From Chlorobiales bacterium (GTDB lineage: Bacteria > Bacteroidota > Chlorobiia > Chlorobiales > JACMJS01): a stretch of DNA of 33,600 nucleotides. The first letter of the stretch is position 1, and the number at the start of each line of letters is the position of its first letter. Below are positions 1 through 7,439 of this stretch, piece by piece. The translations under genes were made by a program, and so were the position numbers. Where the stretch lies: assembly GCA_014380515.1 (NCBI GenBank), contig JACMJS010000116.1, forward strand, positions 1 to 33,600. Reading direction: 5' to 3'. A model generated the notes under the pieces. That model ran no database searches and had not been told where the DNA came from. It saw only the letters and a program-made list of their open reading frames with translations.

Positions 1-1214
1 CGCCATAAATCACGACCGCCCGCGCCGAGAAACGCTGCCACCAATAAAATCAACGTGCTATACGGTTGATGAAAGTTGGTGATAAGCCCCGTGCACAGGT
101 GGAAGGCATCATCGGGCGCGATGAGCAAAGCGGTTTCACCCGTCAGCACATTTATCCGGCGTTCCGTCATCCATGCTTGTACCGCGGCTAATGATTCGCT
201 TGCCGACGGCAACGTTGCCGCCGCCAACCGGCGCGAATCCCATTGCTGCACGTTCAATTCGGCGTCTTCCCTTGCCGCTCCGTCGTTGCGCGCGAGCCGC
301 ACACCGAACCAGTACAGCGATTCCAGCGTCCGCAACGACGTTGTGCCAACAGCAACCACCGGCGCAGATGCCTTTGATAAATGTGCGGCAAGGATGTCGA
401 CCGTTTTTCGTGTAACCGCAATGCGCTCGCGGTGCATGAGGTGTGCGCGTAAATCATTTGCCTCGACCGGACGAAACGTACCCAGCCCGACATGCAGTGT
501 AACTTCTTCAATCCGAACTTGCTTTTCTTTCAGCCGCTCAAATATGTTTTCAGTGAAATGTAATCCTGCGGTCGGGGCGGCGACCGAGCCGTCGTGCTGC
601 GCATAGACGGTTTGATAGCGCGTTTTGTCCGCAGTCTCGTCTGCGCGTTTCAGATACGGCGGCAGCGGAATATGCCCGAAAGTACCCAGCACGGCGGCGA
701 ACGGCAAGGTTGCGGGCGTCCAGTCAAAGCGTACGGTCGCGTCCATTCCGTTACGTTCAAGCACCGTCGCCGTTACTGTTTGTGAATCTGTTTGAACCGG
801 CATCGCCGTAAGCACGTCACCCGCGCGAACGCCGCGCCCGCCGATGACGGCCTTCCATATACATGGAGATGGTTTGCCCAATACAAACGCTGCGTTGTCG
901 CTTGGCAGCACCGGCTCAATGCAAAGCACTTCCGCTTTGCCGCCGCCGGATTTCCGCATCATCACGCGAGCTGCGATGACGCGCGTGGCATTTCGTACCA
1001 GCAATGTGCCTGCGGGTAGAAGATCGGGTAAGTCGGTGAACCGGTGATGCGAGATCGATTGCGATGCGGCGTGAACGACAAGCAACTTGCTTTTATCCCG
1101 CTCCGGCAGCGGATACAATGCGATGCGTTCGGCGGGAAGATGATAGGTGTAATCAGCGAGAGCGATGCGGGGTAAATCGTCGGGTGTCAATGGTAGCGGT
1201 GGCATCGGCGGCAT
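1..1214 (-). CDS. queA: S-adenosylmethionine:tRNA ribosyltransferase-isomerase (QueA), 3' end cut by window edge
   Basis: QueA transfers and isomerises the ribosyl part of S-adenosylmethionine onto 7-aminomethyl-deazaguanine in tRNA, making epoxyqueuosine at the wobble position; it acts in the cytoplasm. I translated the minus strand by hand because the ORF runs off the window and is missing from the track. It gives 404 codons without a stop, beginning MPPMPPLPLTPDDLPRIALADY. Recognisable QueA stretches are LLVRNATRVIAARV, APTAGLHFTE, HVGLGTFRPV, VGTTSLRTLE and, near the cut end, LITNFHQPYSTLILLVAAF. E. coli QueA is about 356 residues, so this is a longer form; longer forms are, from memory, common in Bacteroidota. 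The start is the ATG at 1214; a second in-frame ATG three codons later (1205) is equally possible. No clear ribosome binding site is seen. It is read in the same direction as the small gene at 1259-1528, 44 bases upstream. Confidence 0.95.
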   Translation of the reverse strand, partial: MPPMPPLPLTPDDLPRIALADYTYHLPAERIALYPLPERDKSKLLVVHAASQSISHHRFTDLPDLLPAGTLLVRNATRVIAARVMMRKSGGGKAEVLCIEPVLPSDNAAFVLGKPSPCIWKAVIGGRGVRAGDVLTAMPVQTDSQTVTATVLERNGMDATVRFDWTPATLPFAAVLGTFGHIPLPPYLKRADETADKTRYQTVYAQHDGSVAAPTAGLHFTENIFERLKEKQVRIEEVTLHVGLGTFRPVEANDLRAHLMHRERIAVTRKTVDILAAHLSKASAPVVAVGTTSLRTLESLYWFGVRLARNDGAAREDAELNVQQWDSRRLAAATLPSASESLAAVQAWMTERRINVLTGETALLIAPDDAFHLCTGLITNFHQPYSTLILLVAAFLGAGGRDLW

Positions 1215-1258
1215 CAAGGTAAGCGGTAAATTGAGAGCGGCGAATTAAAAATTGCGCT

Positions 1259-1528
1259 CTACCAGTTTTGTTCGAGAATGCGCGGGTCGCGCGAGACCTC
1301 GATCACGTCGCCGCACTTCGTACATTGAAACGTAACCTCGACCGGACGCGCGTTGATGCCCGTCAGCAGCGACAGCCAACCCCAGAAATCATACTTGCGT
1401 TTCGCCTCGACCATATAATGATCCCGCGTATAACCGTCGCGGCAAGTCGCTTTCGGCGGCATCGGTTGCGGCGGGTTCTCCGCCAAAATTTTATGGGCTT
1501 CACCGAGCAAATCAGATTTATCGTCCAT
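1259..1528 (-). CDS. small hypothetical protein with a CxxC pair
   Basis: 89-residue soluble protein that I do not recognise. The C-terminal half reads FQCTKCGDVIEVSRDPR, a single CxxC knuckle in a beta-rich context like half of a zinc ribbon. A third Cys lies near residue 29 (PPKATCRDGY), so a complete four-Cys zinc site is not present in one chain. The middle is aromatic-rich (KYDFWGWLSLL). It lies 44 bases upstream of queA on the same strand, and its composition resembles real coding sequence better than the overlapping plus-strand ORF 1268-1753. It may be a small zinc-binding or dimeric ribbon protein; the function is unknown. Confidence 0.6.
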   Translation of the reverse strand: MDDKSDLLGEAHKILAENPPQPMPPKATCRDGYTRDHYMVEAKRKYDFWGWLSLLTGINARPVEVTFQCTKCGDVIEVSRDPRILEQNW

Positions 1529-1605
1529 CCTATGTTACGTTCAATCAGCGTTGAATCACGGTTTAACTCGGGCTTTTATCCGGTACTTTTCTTGGGTTAC
1601 CAAAA

Positions 1606-1845
1606 TCAGTTCATCAACTTTTTCTCGCCGTCGCCATTGGCTCCATTGGCCGTGAAGGGTTTCGTCAGCCGCTCGGTTGCGGCAAGTTCGGCTGCCCGTC
1701 CCGCCGCAATTCTTTCTTCGCGTTCTTCGCGTTTGGCTTCCTTGATCACATAGACCATCAGCGCGATGACGAGCGACGTACAGGTTAATCCGAATGCGAC
1801 AAGAATGCCGAAGATGAGACCTGAGTTTACCAACAGAACGTGCAT
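1606..1845 (-). CDS. small single-pass membrane protein
   Basis: 79-residue hypothetical protein. One hydrophobic segment spans roughly residues 9-33 (LIFGILVAFGLTCTSLVIALMVYVI). It is followed by a highly charged, probably helical stretch (KEAKREEREERIAAGRAAELAATERL) and a short polar tail. The layout is that of a small inner-membrane protein with an external N-terminus and a cytoplasmic helix, but no family was recognised. It is divergent from the OmpA-like gene at 2037 and is read toward the 89-aa gene and queA. The start is the first ATG. Confidence 0.5.
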   Translation of the reverse strand: MHVLLVNSGLIFGILVAFGLTCTSLVIALMVYVIKEAKREEREERIAAGRAAELAATERLTKPFTANGANGDGEKKLMN

Positions 1846-1877
1846 TGCGCGGATATGAGTTGAGTGAGAAGCGACAA

Positions 1878-1907
1878 CTGGATAAATATAATCCGTATTT
1901 AACTTTG
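1878..1907 (+). promoter_or_regulatory. candidate Bacteroidota-type promoter of the OmpA-like gene
   Basis: TAACTTTG at 1900-1907 fits the Bacteroidota -7 consensus TAnnTTTG exactly. A CTG (consensus TTG) sits 19 bases upstream at 1878-1880, which is the usual spacing to the -33 element. It lies about 130 bases before the ATG at 2037 in the divergent intergenic region. It was found by eye only. Confidence 0.4.
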
Positions 1908-2036
1908 CTTTAGCGGTATGTAAGAAATCAAATCGTCATCTTTCGTAACCTTATCTCGATCTCATTTGTTTTTCTCAGCCGTTGTTCAACGCATCTTTTC
2001 AACACTGTTTTTTCAACCTTTAATCACACCTTCGTT

Positions 2037-2816
2037 ATGAAAACCATTTTTCGTTTTTCCGCCGTGCTCATTCTCGCGCTATCGCTCGGTGCCTGCGTTT
2101 CCCTTCAGAAGTACAACGAACTCGAAGCCGAAAAGAATGCCTTGCAACGGCAGGCTGATTCGCTCGGCTTCGGCATCAAACAGCTTTCGGGCGACATTGA
2201 TAGTTTGGGCAGCGACTATCAAAAGTATAAATCAACTTCCTCAAAGGAACTTAAAAACCTTTCCGGCTCGCTCTCCGAACGCGAAAAGCGTTTGAAAGAA
2301 TTGGAGGAAAAATTGGCCGCCCGCGACGCCTCTATGGACAAGCTTCGCCAGACGCTTTCCGATGCGCTGCTCGGTTTTAAAGAGAGCGGATTGACGGTCT
2401 CGGTCAAAGACGGCAAGGTTTATGTTTCGCTTTCCAACCAACTGCTTTTCGCCAGCGGCAAAACGGAGATCAATAAAAAAGGTCAGGAGGCGTTGCTCGA
2501 TGTGTCGAAAGTGCTCGCAAAGCAATCCGACATCAACATCTTGGTCGAAGGCCACACGGATAATGCGCCCGTCGGCAATCTCGGCGCGATTAAAGACAAC
2601 TGGGATTTGAGCGTGCTCCGGTCGACGGAAGTGATTCGCTATTTAACGACCGAAGGTGCTTTGGATGCGAAGCGCATCACCGCTTCCGGCCACGCGGAGT
2701 TCATGCCGCTCACCGGCAACGGCAGCAGTGATGGCCGCGCGAAAAATCGCCGCACCGAACTCGTGCTCACGCCGAAGCTCGATGAACTCTACGACCTGAT
2801 GAAGAAAAACAAGTAA
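2037..2816 (+). CDS. OmpA-family outer-membrane lipoprotein with coiled coil
   Basis: 259 residues. A lipoprotein signal peptide ends in the lipobox LGAC, with the lipidated Cys at about residue 20. A heptad-like, charged coiled-coil region follows (about 25-110; KYNELEAEKNALQRQ, REKRLKELEEKLAARD). The C-terminal half (about 120-245) is an OmpA/MotB peptidoglycan-binding domain, with LLFASGKTEINKKG, ILVEGHTDNAPVG, a long helix NWDLSVLRSTEVIRYL, and RITASGHAEFMPL...GRAKNRRTELVL. The conserved Asp of GHTD and Arg of NRRTEL bind diaminopimelate in the family. The protein probably tethers the outer membrane to the cell wall. It stands alone on the plus strand, with its own promoter candidate upstream and a hairpin terminator immediately downstream. 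The lipoprotein plus coiled coil plus OmpA layout is common in Bacteroidota. Confidence 0.92.
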   Translation: MKTIFRFSAVLILALSLGACVSLQKYNELEAEKNALQRQADSLGFGIKQLSGDIDSLGSDYQKYKSTSSKELKNLSGSLSEREKRLKELEEKLAARDASMDKLRQTLSDALLGFKESGLTVSVKDGKVYVSLSNQLLFASGKTEINKKGQEALLDVSKVLAKQSDINILVEGHTDNAPVGNLGAIKDNWDLSVLRSTEVIRYLTTEGALDAKRITASGHAEFMPLTGNGSSDGRAKNRRTELVLTPKLDELYDLMKKNK

Positions 2817-2835
2817 GTATTTTTACATCATCAAC

Positions 2836-2868
2836 AAAAAAGGGTGAGCCGCGCGGCTTACCCTTTTT
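2836..2868. terminator. bidirectional rho-independent terminator
   Basis: A 9-bp stem GGGTGAGCC/GGCTTACCC (one G-T pair) has a GCGC-type loop and is flanked by an A-run on the left and a T-run on the right, so it can terminate on either strand. It lies between the convergent OmpA-like gene and the prolyl oligopeptidase gene. Confidence 0.85.
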
Positions 2869-2888
2869 ATTTTCTCACATTTACCGCC

Positions 2889-2940
2889 GTAGGGGCGATA
2901 GCGAGTTAAACGAACTGATGCTCTATCGCCTCGCCTCTAC
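2889..2940. repeat. imperfect palindrome GTAGGGGCGATAG / CTATCGCC...CTCTAC
   Basis: The arms GTAGGGGCGATAG and CTATCGCCTCGCCTCTAC are inverted copies, with a three-base insertion and one mismatch, separated by about 20 bases. It sits between the terminator and the prolyl oligopeptidase stop codon. It looks like a dispersed intergenic palindrome, but only one copy is visible here. Confidence 0.4.
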
Positions 2941-2963
2941 AGCGTCCGTCAATGTTGATATGA

Positions 2964-5135
2964 TTATTGATACTGCGGGACGACGCCGAGCACTTGAAAG
3001 AGAAAAGCGTAGACATCGGCCATCTCTTCAATTTGCTTGGCGGTAGAACTCGATCCGTGTCCCGACTTGGTTTCAATTCGAATCAATACCGGATTAGAGC
3101 CTTTATGTTTTTCCTGCAAGGCGGCGGCAAACTTGAACGAATGCGCGGGTACAACGCGGTCGTCGTGATCGGCGGTCGTGATGAGCGTTGCCGGATACGC
3201 GGTGCCCGGTTTCAAATTGTGTAGCGGTGAATACGCATACAAGGCTTTGAACTCATCGGCGTTTTCGCTTGAGCCGTAGTCCGGTTTCCAGTTCCAACCG
3301 ATGGTGAATTTGTGGAAGCGCAACATATCCATCACGCCGACGGCGGGCAAGGCTGCTTTGAAAAGTTCGGGTCGCTGCGTCATCACCGCGCCCACGAGCA
3401 AGCCGCCGTTTGATCCGCCTTCGATGGCGAGCTTTTCCGTTGAGGTGTATTTATTGGTCTTCAACCATTCGGCGGCGGCGATGAAATCGTCAAAGACGTT
3501 TTGCTTGTTCAATTTCGTGCCTGCTTCGTGCCACTTCTCGCCGTATTCCCCGCCGCCGCGCAAGTTTGCCATCGCAAATACGCCGCCCTGCTCCAGCCAC
3601 CCGATGCGTAAGGCACTGAAATACGGATTGAGACTGACGTTGAATCCGCCGTAGCCATAGAGCCGTGTCGGGTTTTGTCCGTCCAACTTCAAGCCTTTTT
3701 TGTGCACGATGAACATCGGAATTTTCGTGCCGTCTTTGCTCGGATAAAAAACTTGCTTGGTCTCAAAGTCTTCGGGATTGAATGCGACGTCCGATTTGCG
3801 GAACAACGTCGATGTTTTTGTTTTCAAGTTGTAGCTGTAGATCGCCAAAGGAAATGTGAATGAGGTAAAAGTGTAAAAGACTTCCGCATCGCCGCGCACG
3901 CCGCCGAAACCGCTCACGGTGCCGATGGCGGGCAAGGCGATTTCGTTTTCCCGTTTGCCGGTGTAATCATAGACATCAACGCGGTGGCTGACGTCTTTCA
4001 TGTACGTGATGAAAAGTTTTTTGCCCGCCGTCGCAATGCCATCGATGGGTTCGGACTTCTCCGGCAAAATTTCCGTCCAGTTTTTTTCATCGGGTTTATC
4101 GGGATCGATCTGCACGATGCGGCTGTTGGGCGCGTTGCGGTCGGTTGATGCAATCAGTTTATCGCCGTCGTTATCAACGATGTTGAAATTATCATCGAAG
4201 GTTTCGATGACGGGCTTGAAAGTTTTTTCCTTTTTCTTGGCATCGCGCACATAAACCGCCGTGCCTTTCTTACCCGTACCGCCGTCGTAAATGCTCAGGA
4301 TCGTGAAGCGTTCGTCTTCGGTTACACCGGCGAAGTGAAATCGCTGCGGATGTTGCTTGTCTTCATAGACAAGTTCATCGGTGCGCTGCGCGGTGCCGAC
4401 TTTGTGGTAATAAACTTTATGATTTTCATTCTTCGACGATAGCTCCGTGCCCTGTGCCGGTGCATCATAGCGGCTGTAGTAGAACCCCGCGCCTTGCCAC
4501 GCGAGGCCGGAAACTTTCACCCACTGTAGTTGATCGTCCAAGATTTTCCGCGAGGCGAGGTCCATCACCTTGTATTCCTGCCAGTCCGATCCGCTTTTCG
4601 AAATGCCGTAGCCCGCATACTTCGCATCGGCGGAAACTTCGAAGGCGGCGAGCCGCACGGTGCCGTCGGCACTCCATGAGTTCGGATCAATCAACACTTC
4701 GGGCGCGGCGTTGCCTTTTTGGATATAGAGCACCGATTGATTTTGAAGGCCGTCGTTCTTATAGAAAAACGTGTACTCCTTTTTCTTGAACGGCGCGGAG
4801 TACTTGGCGTAGTTGAAAATTTTCTCGAGCCGCGTTTTGATTTGCTGCCGGTAGGGGATTTTTTCCAAGTAGCCGAAAGTAACTTTATTTTCCTCCTCGA
4901 CCCATTTGGCCGTCGCCGCCGACGTGTCGTCTTCTAACCAGCGATAGGGATCAGCGACCTTCGTGCCGAAGTAATCATCCGTCTGGTCAACTTTTTTTGT
5001 TTGCGGATAAGTGAGCGATGCCGCTGTGGATTGGGGCTGCGAAGGCGAAGTCTGGGAAGCGGCGTCGGGCGTGATGAAAGCGGTGGTGAGTAACATGGAT
5101 AGTAAAATGAGATGAAGCCGGTTGAAGCGTGTCAT
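2964..5135 (-). CDS. secreted prolyl oligopeptidase (peptidase family S9A)
   Basis: Serine peptidase that cleaves short peptides after proline. The N-terminal signal peptide MTRFNRLHLILLSMLLTTAF suggests export to the periplasm. I chose the ATG at 5135 (723 aa) rather than the track start at 5174, because it places this signal at the very N-terminus. The order is: N-terminal peptidase segment (YPQTKKVDQTDDYFGTKVADPYRWLED), a seven-bladed beta-propeller (about 110-440), then the alpha/beta-hydrolase domain. Catalytic residues are visible: Ser in IEGGSNGGLLVG (residue 588 of the track ORF), Asp in TTADHDDRVVPAHS, and His in ETKSGHGSSS (706). NLRGGGEYGEKWH is also typical. Length matches the family (about 700). 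It ends beside the shared terminator and follows the lipocalin-like gene by about 40 bases. Confidence 0.95.
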   Translation of the reverse strand: MTRFNRLHLILLSMLLTTAFITPDAASQTSPSQPQSTAASLTYPQTKKVDQTDDYFGTKVADPYRWLEDDTSAATAKWVEEENKVTFGYLEKIPYRQQIKTRLEKIFNYAKYSAPFKKKEYTFFYKNDGLQNQSVLYIQKGNAAPEVLIDPNSWSADGTVRLAAFEVSADAKYAGYGISKSGSDWQEYKVMDLASRKILDDQLQWVKVSGLAWQGAGFYYSRYDAPAQGTELSSKNENHKVYYHKVGTAQRTDELVYEDKQHPQRFHFAGVTEDERFTILSIYDGGTGKKGTAVYVRDAKKKEKTFKPVIETFDDNFNIVDNDGDKLIASTDRNAPNSRIVQIDPDKPDEKNWTEILPEKSEPIDGIATAGKKLFITYMKDVSHRVDVYDYTGKRENEIALPAIGTVSGFGGVRGDAEVFYTFTSFTFPLAIYSYNLKTKTSTLFRKSDVAFNPEDFETKQVFYPSKDGTKIPMFIVHKKGLKLDGQNPTRLYGYGGFNVSLNPYFSALRIGWLEQGGVFAMANLRGGGEYGEKWHEAGTKLNKQNVFDDFIAAAEWLKTNKYTSTEKLAIEGGSNGGLLVGAVMTQRPELFKAALPAVGVMDMLRFHKFTIGWNWKPDYGSSENADEFKALYAYSPLHNLKPGTAYPATLITTADHDDRVVPAHSFKFAAALQEKHKGSNPVLIRIETKSGHGSSSTAKQIEEMADVYAFLFQVLGVVPQYQ

Positions 5136-5177
5136 GGCTGTAAATGATGGCGGTTGAAGTAAAGTTGCGAGCAAGCA

Positions 5178-5639
5178 TCATGTTTCGGTGCTCACCCGTT
5201 CCCAAGTAATTTCATGGCGGCGGGTTTTGAGACCGCTTTTCAAATCGGCACTCAGAACCAACTGCTCGTTCTTCACCGAAAGAAACCGCACTTGATCGGT
5301 GTGTAAAATCCACGTGTGCAAACTGCCCTCGACATGATGTGTAACCGCCTCGCCGCTTGGCTCAATGCTGAACTTGCCGAAGTAGGCGATGTATCCGTTG
5401 TAAGCCGCCCGAAGTTCGTTCGCGGTTTCTTTGCCCGGCCCTTCGTGCTTCGCTCGGTCGGGGTTCATAATCTGCGCCGACATCATGCCGGACGCATCGT
5501 AGATCAGCAGGCCGACGGGCGACTCGCTATAGGGATGCAAGGTTTCGCCGGAGAGCACGCGCACCGCGTATGAAACCAACTTCCACGCGCCAACGAGTTT
5601 TTCGCGCACGAGTGCCGAGACATCTATTGAATCTAACAT
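5178..5639 (-). CDS. lipocalin-like domain protein
   Basis: 153 residues that match, by pattern, the bacterial lipocalin-like family (Lipocalin_5 type). It has the N-terminal LVGAWKLVSYAVR, then SESPVGLLIYDASGMMSAQIMNP, then an alternating beta-strand pattern ending in LKTRRHEITWERV. These proteins fold as a single small beta-barrel and are thought to bind small hydrophobic ligands, but the ligand is not known. No signal peptide is seen, so it is probably cytoplasmic. It lies on the same strand as prolyl oligopeptidase (downstream) and fmt (upstream, 100-base gap). Nothing in the context fixes its role. Confidence 0.8.
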   Translation of the reverse strand: MLDSIDVSALVREKLVGAWKLVSYAVRVLSGETLHPYSESPVGLLIYDASGMMSAQIMNPDRAKHEGPGKETANELRAAYNGYIAYFGKFSIEPSGEAVTHHVEGSLHTWILHTDQVRFLSVKNEQLVLSADLKSGLKTRRHEITWERVSTET

Positions 5640-5739
5640 GACCCTGATGGTAAAGTATGGTGATGATAATGTTTCTTAAAATGTATTGACTTGTTCGCGG
5701 CTCAACGGGGACACACACTCAACCGGAACTCCTCAGAAT

Positions 5740-6705
5740 TTACTCAAACTTTTCAGAGCCGCCCGCGCGGTAGCCTCTTAAAAAATCAGCGGCGGCAAGA
5801 CGCTTTTTGCCTTCGATTTGCATCGACAGGATTTCAATATATCCGTCGCCGCACGCGGCGAAAAGTTTTTCGCCGCTCACGAGCCATGTACCTGCAACTT
5901 CTGACGGCGACGTTCCGCCGGACACCGCAACGAACGGGGTTTCCGCCAAAGCGGTTTGAAAAACTTTTACCGTTTTGCCCGCGAAGGTCGTCCATGCCGC
6001 CGGACGCAGGGCGAGGCCGCGAACGAAGTTGTGCGTGCGAACCGCATCCGCCGTCCAATCAATCTTGGTATTGTCCTTCGAGAGTTTCGGAGCTTTGGTA
6101 GCGAGCGCATTGTTTTGCGTGGTGAGTTGAAAGGTATTACTCTCAATCTGCTGCAAGGTTTCGAGCACCGCTTCGGCGCCGAGCACGGACAGGCGCGCGG
6201 CAAGATCGGTAGCGTTTTCCTGTTCGCCGATGTACATCCGCCTCTGCAAAATGATGTTGCCGGTATCGACTTTCTCCTGCAAAAAAAACGTTGTAACGCC
6301 GGTTTCTTTTTCGCCTTCGATGATCGCCCAATTGATCGGCGCCGCGCCGCGGTATTTCGGCAGGAGCGAGGCGTGCAGATTGAATGTGCCGGTGCGGGCG
6401 AGTGTAAAAATTTCTTGCGGCAAGATTCGAAACGCCACCACCGCAATGACGTCGGGCGATGCGGCTTTGACCGCTTCCAAAAATTCTACCGACTTTAAAT
6501 CTTCAACTTCAAACACCCGTAACCCCAAGTCCATCGCAGCCCGTTTGACGGGCGTCGGTTCGGGATCGCTGTTGCCGCGCGCACGCGGCTTATCGGGACT
6601 GGTTACAACGAGCACAATTTCATAACCCGCCGCTACGATTTTTTTTAGCGACGGCACCGCGAACTCCGGCGTGCCCATAAAAACAATTTTCACAACTGAC
6701 CGCAT
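5740..6705 (-). CDS. fmt: methionyl-tRNA formyltransferase
   Basis: Formylates the methionine on initiator tRNA using 10-formyl-tetrahydrofolate, in the cytoplasm. It has 321 residues, close to the usual 310-320. The N-terminal hydrolase fold begins VKIVFMGTPEFAVPSL. The formyl-transfer residues are seen as N109 and H111 (TFNLHASLLPKYRGAAPINWAI) and D147 (EKVDTGNI), matching E. coli N108/H110/D146. The C-terminal tRNA-binding domain covers roughly 205-315 (IDWTADAVRTHNFVRGLALRPAAWTTF). The track start is the ATG at 6705; a GTG four codons later (6693) would give the more usual start MKIVFMG. It follows def by 65 bases on the same strand, and the def-fmt pair is a classic translation-initiation operon. 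Confidence 0.97.
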   Translation of the reverse strand: MRSVVKIVFMGTPEFAVPSLKKIVAAGYEIVLVVTSPDKPRARGNSDPEPTPVKRAAMDLGLRVFEVEDLKSVEFLEAVKAASPDVIAVVAFRILPQEIFTLARTGTFNLHASLLPKYRGAAPINWAIIEGEKETGVTTFFLQEKVDTGNIILQRRMYIGEQENATDLAARLSVLGAEAVLETLQQIESNTFQLTTQNNALATKAPKLSKDNTKIDWTADAVRTHNFVRGLALRPAAWTTFAGKTVKVFQTALAETPFVAVSGGTSPSEVAGTWLVSGEKLFAACGDGYIEILSMQIEGKKRLAAADFLRGYRAGGSEKFE

Positions 6706-6770
6706 TTAAAGTGCGCGCGAAGAGCAAAGATATTTCGCCTCGGAACGCCTTGCATGGTGAACTTAATTTT

Positions 6771-7313
6771 TTACTTCTCGGCGAGCACGTATTCGGCTTC
6801 GATGTCGCCGCGTTTGATCGCTTGTAGTTCCTGTTTGATCTCGCGGCGGGTGCGGCTGTCGAGCCGGTCGATGAAAAGTTCACCGTTCAAATGTTCCATC
6901 TCGTGCTGAATGACGCGGGCGTTGAGGCCGTCGAACTTTTCCGTGTGTTCCTTAAAATTTTCGTCGCGGTATTTGAGCGTGATGATCGCAGGCCGTGTAA
7001 CCGTTTCGCGGATACCGGGCAACGAAAGACAGCCTTCTTCCATCGTCCGTTCGCCTTCCGTTTCCAGAATCATCGGGTTGATAATGACGAGCGGCGATTC
7101 ATCTTCGTAGTCGTCGATGACGGAAATATCAACGACGATCAGTCGCAACGAGACGCCCACTTGCGGCGCGGCAAGGCCGATGCCCGACGCTTGGTGCATC
7201 GTCTCGAACATATCTTCAACGAGCGTCTTCAACGCCGCATCCGATTGTTTGATGGGCTTGGCGACTTTGCTGAGGACTTCGTGTCCGTAAGTATAAATAG
7301 GAAGAATAGCCAT
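6771..7313 (-). CDS. def: peptide deformylase
   Basis: Metalloenzyme that removes the formyl group from the N-terminal methionine of new proteins. I take the ATG at 7313 (180 aa, MAILPIYTYGHEVL), which matches the family N-terminus; the track start at 7391 adds 26 unlikely residues. All three signature motifs are present: GIGLAAPQVG (44-53), EGCLSLP (93-99, metal-ligand Cys95) and QHEMEHLNG (136-144, ligands His137 and His141, catalytic Glu138). The C-terminal helix is charged and ends YVLAEK. It is followed by fmt on the same strand, and the two enzymes act at opposite ends of the formyl-methionine cycle. Confidence 0.97.
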   Translation of the reverse strand: MAILPIYTYGHEVLSKVAKPIKQSDAALKTLVEDMFETMHQASGIGLAAPQVGVSLRLIVVDISVIDDYEDESPLVIINPMILETEGERTMEEGCLSLPGIRETVTRPAIITLKYRDENFKEHTEKFDGLNARVIQHEMEHLNGELFIDRLDSRTRREIKQELQAIKRGDIEAEYVLAEK

Positions 7314-7439
7314 GGCGCGTAAGGTTGCGGTTATGAATAATAATTTTCGTTGCGGTGAGACTTTCAGATTGTTTCGAAGCCATCCGTCCAAACGAGCGGC
7401 CTTGTTTATTTCGTTCTTACTTTTTTTCGCTCCCGCTTT

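Noticed and set aside
1268-1753. 161-aa plus-strand ORF
   Set aside because: It overlaps the two small minus-strand genes and has no signal, motif or start context. The minus-strand reading with CTKCGD and a clear membrane segment is more convincing.
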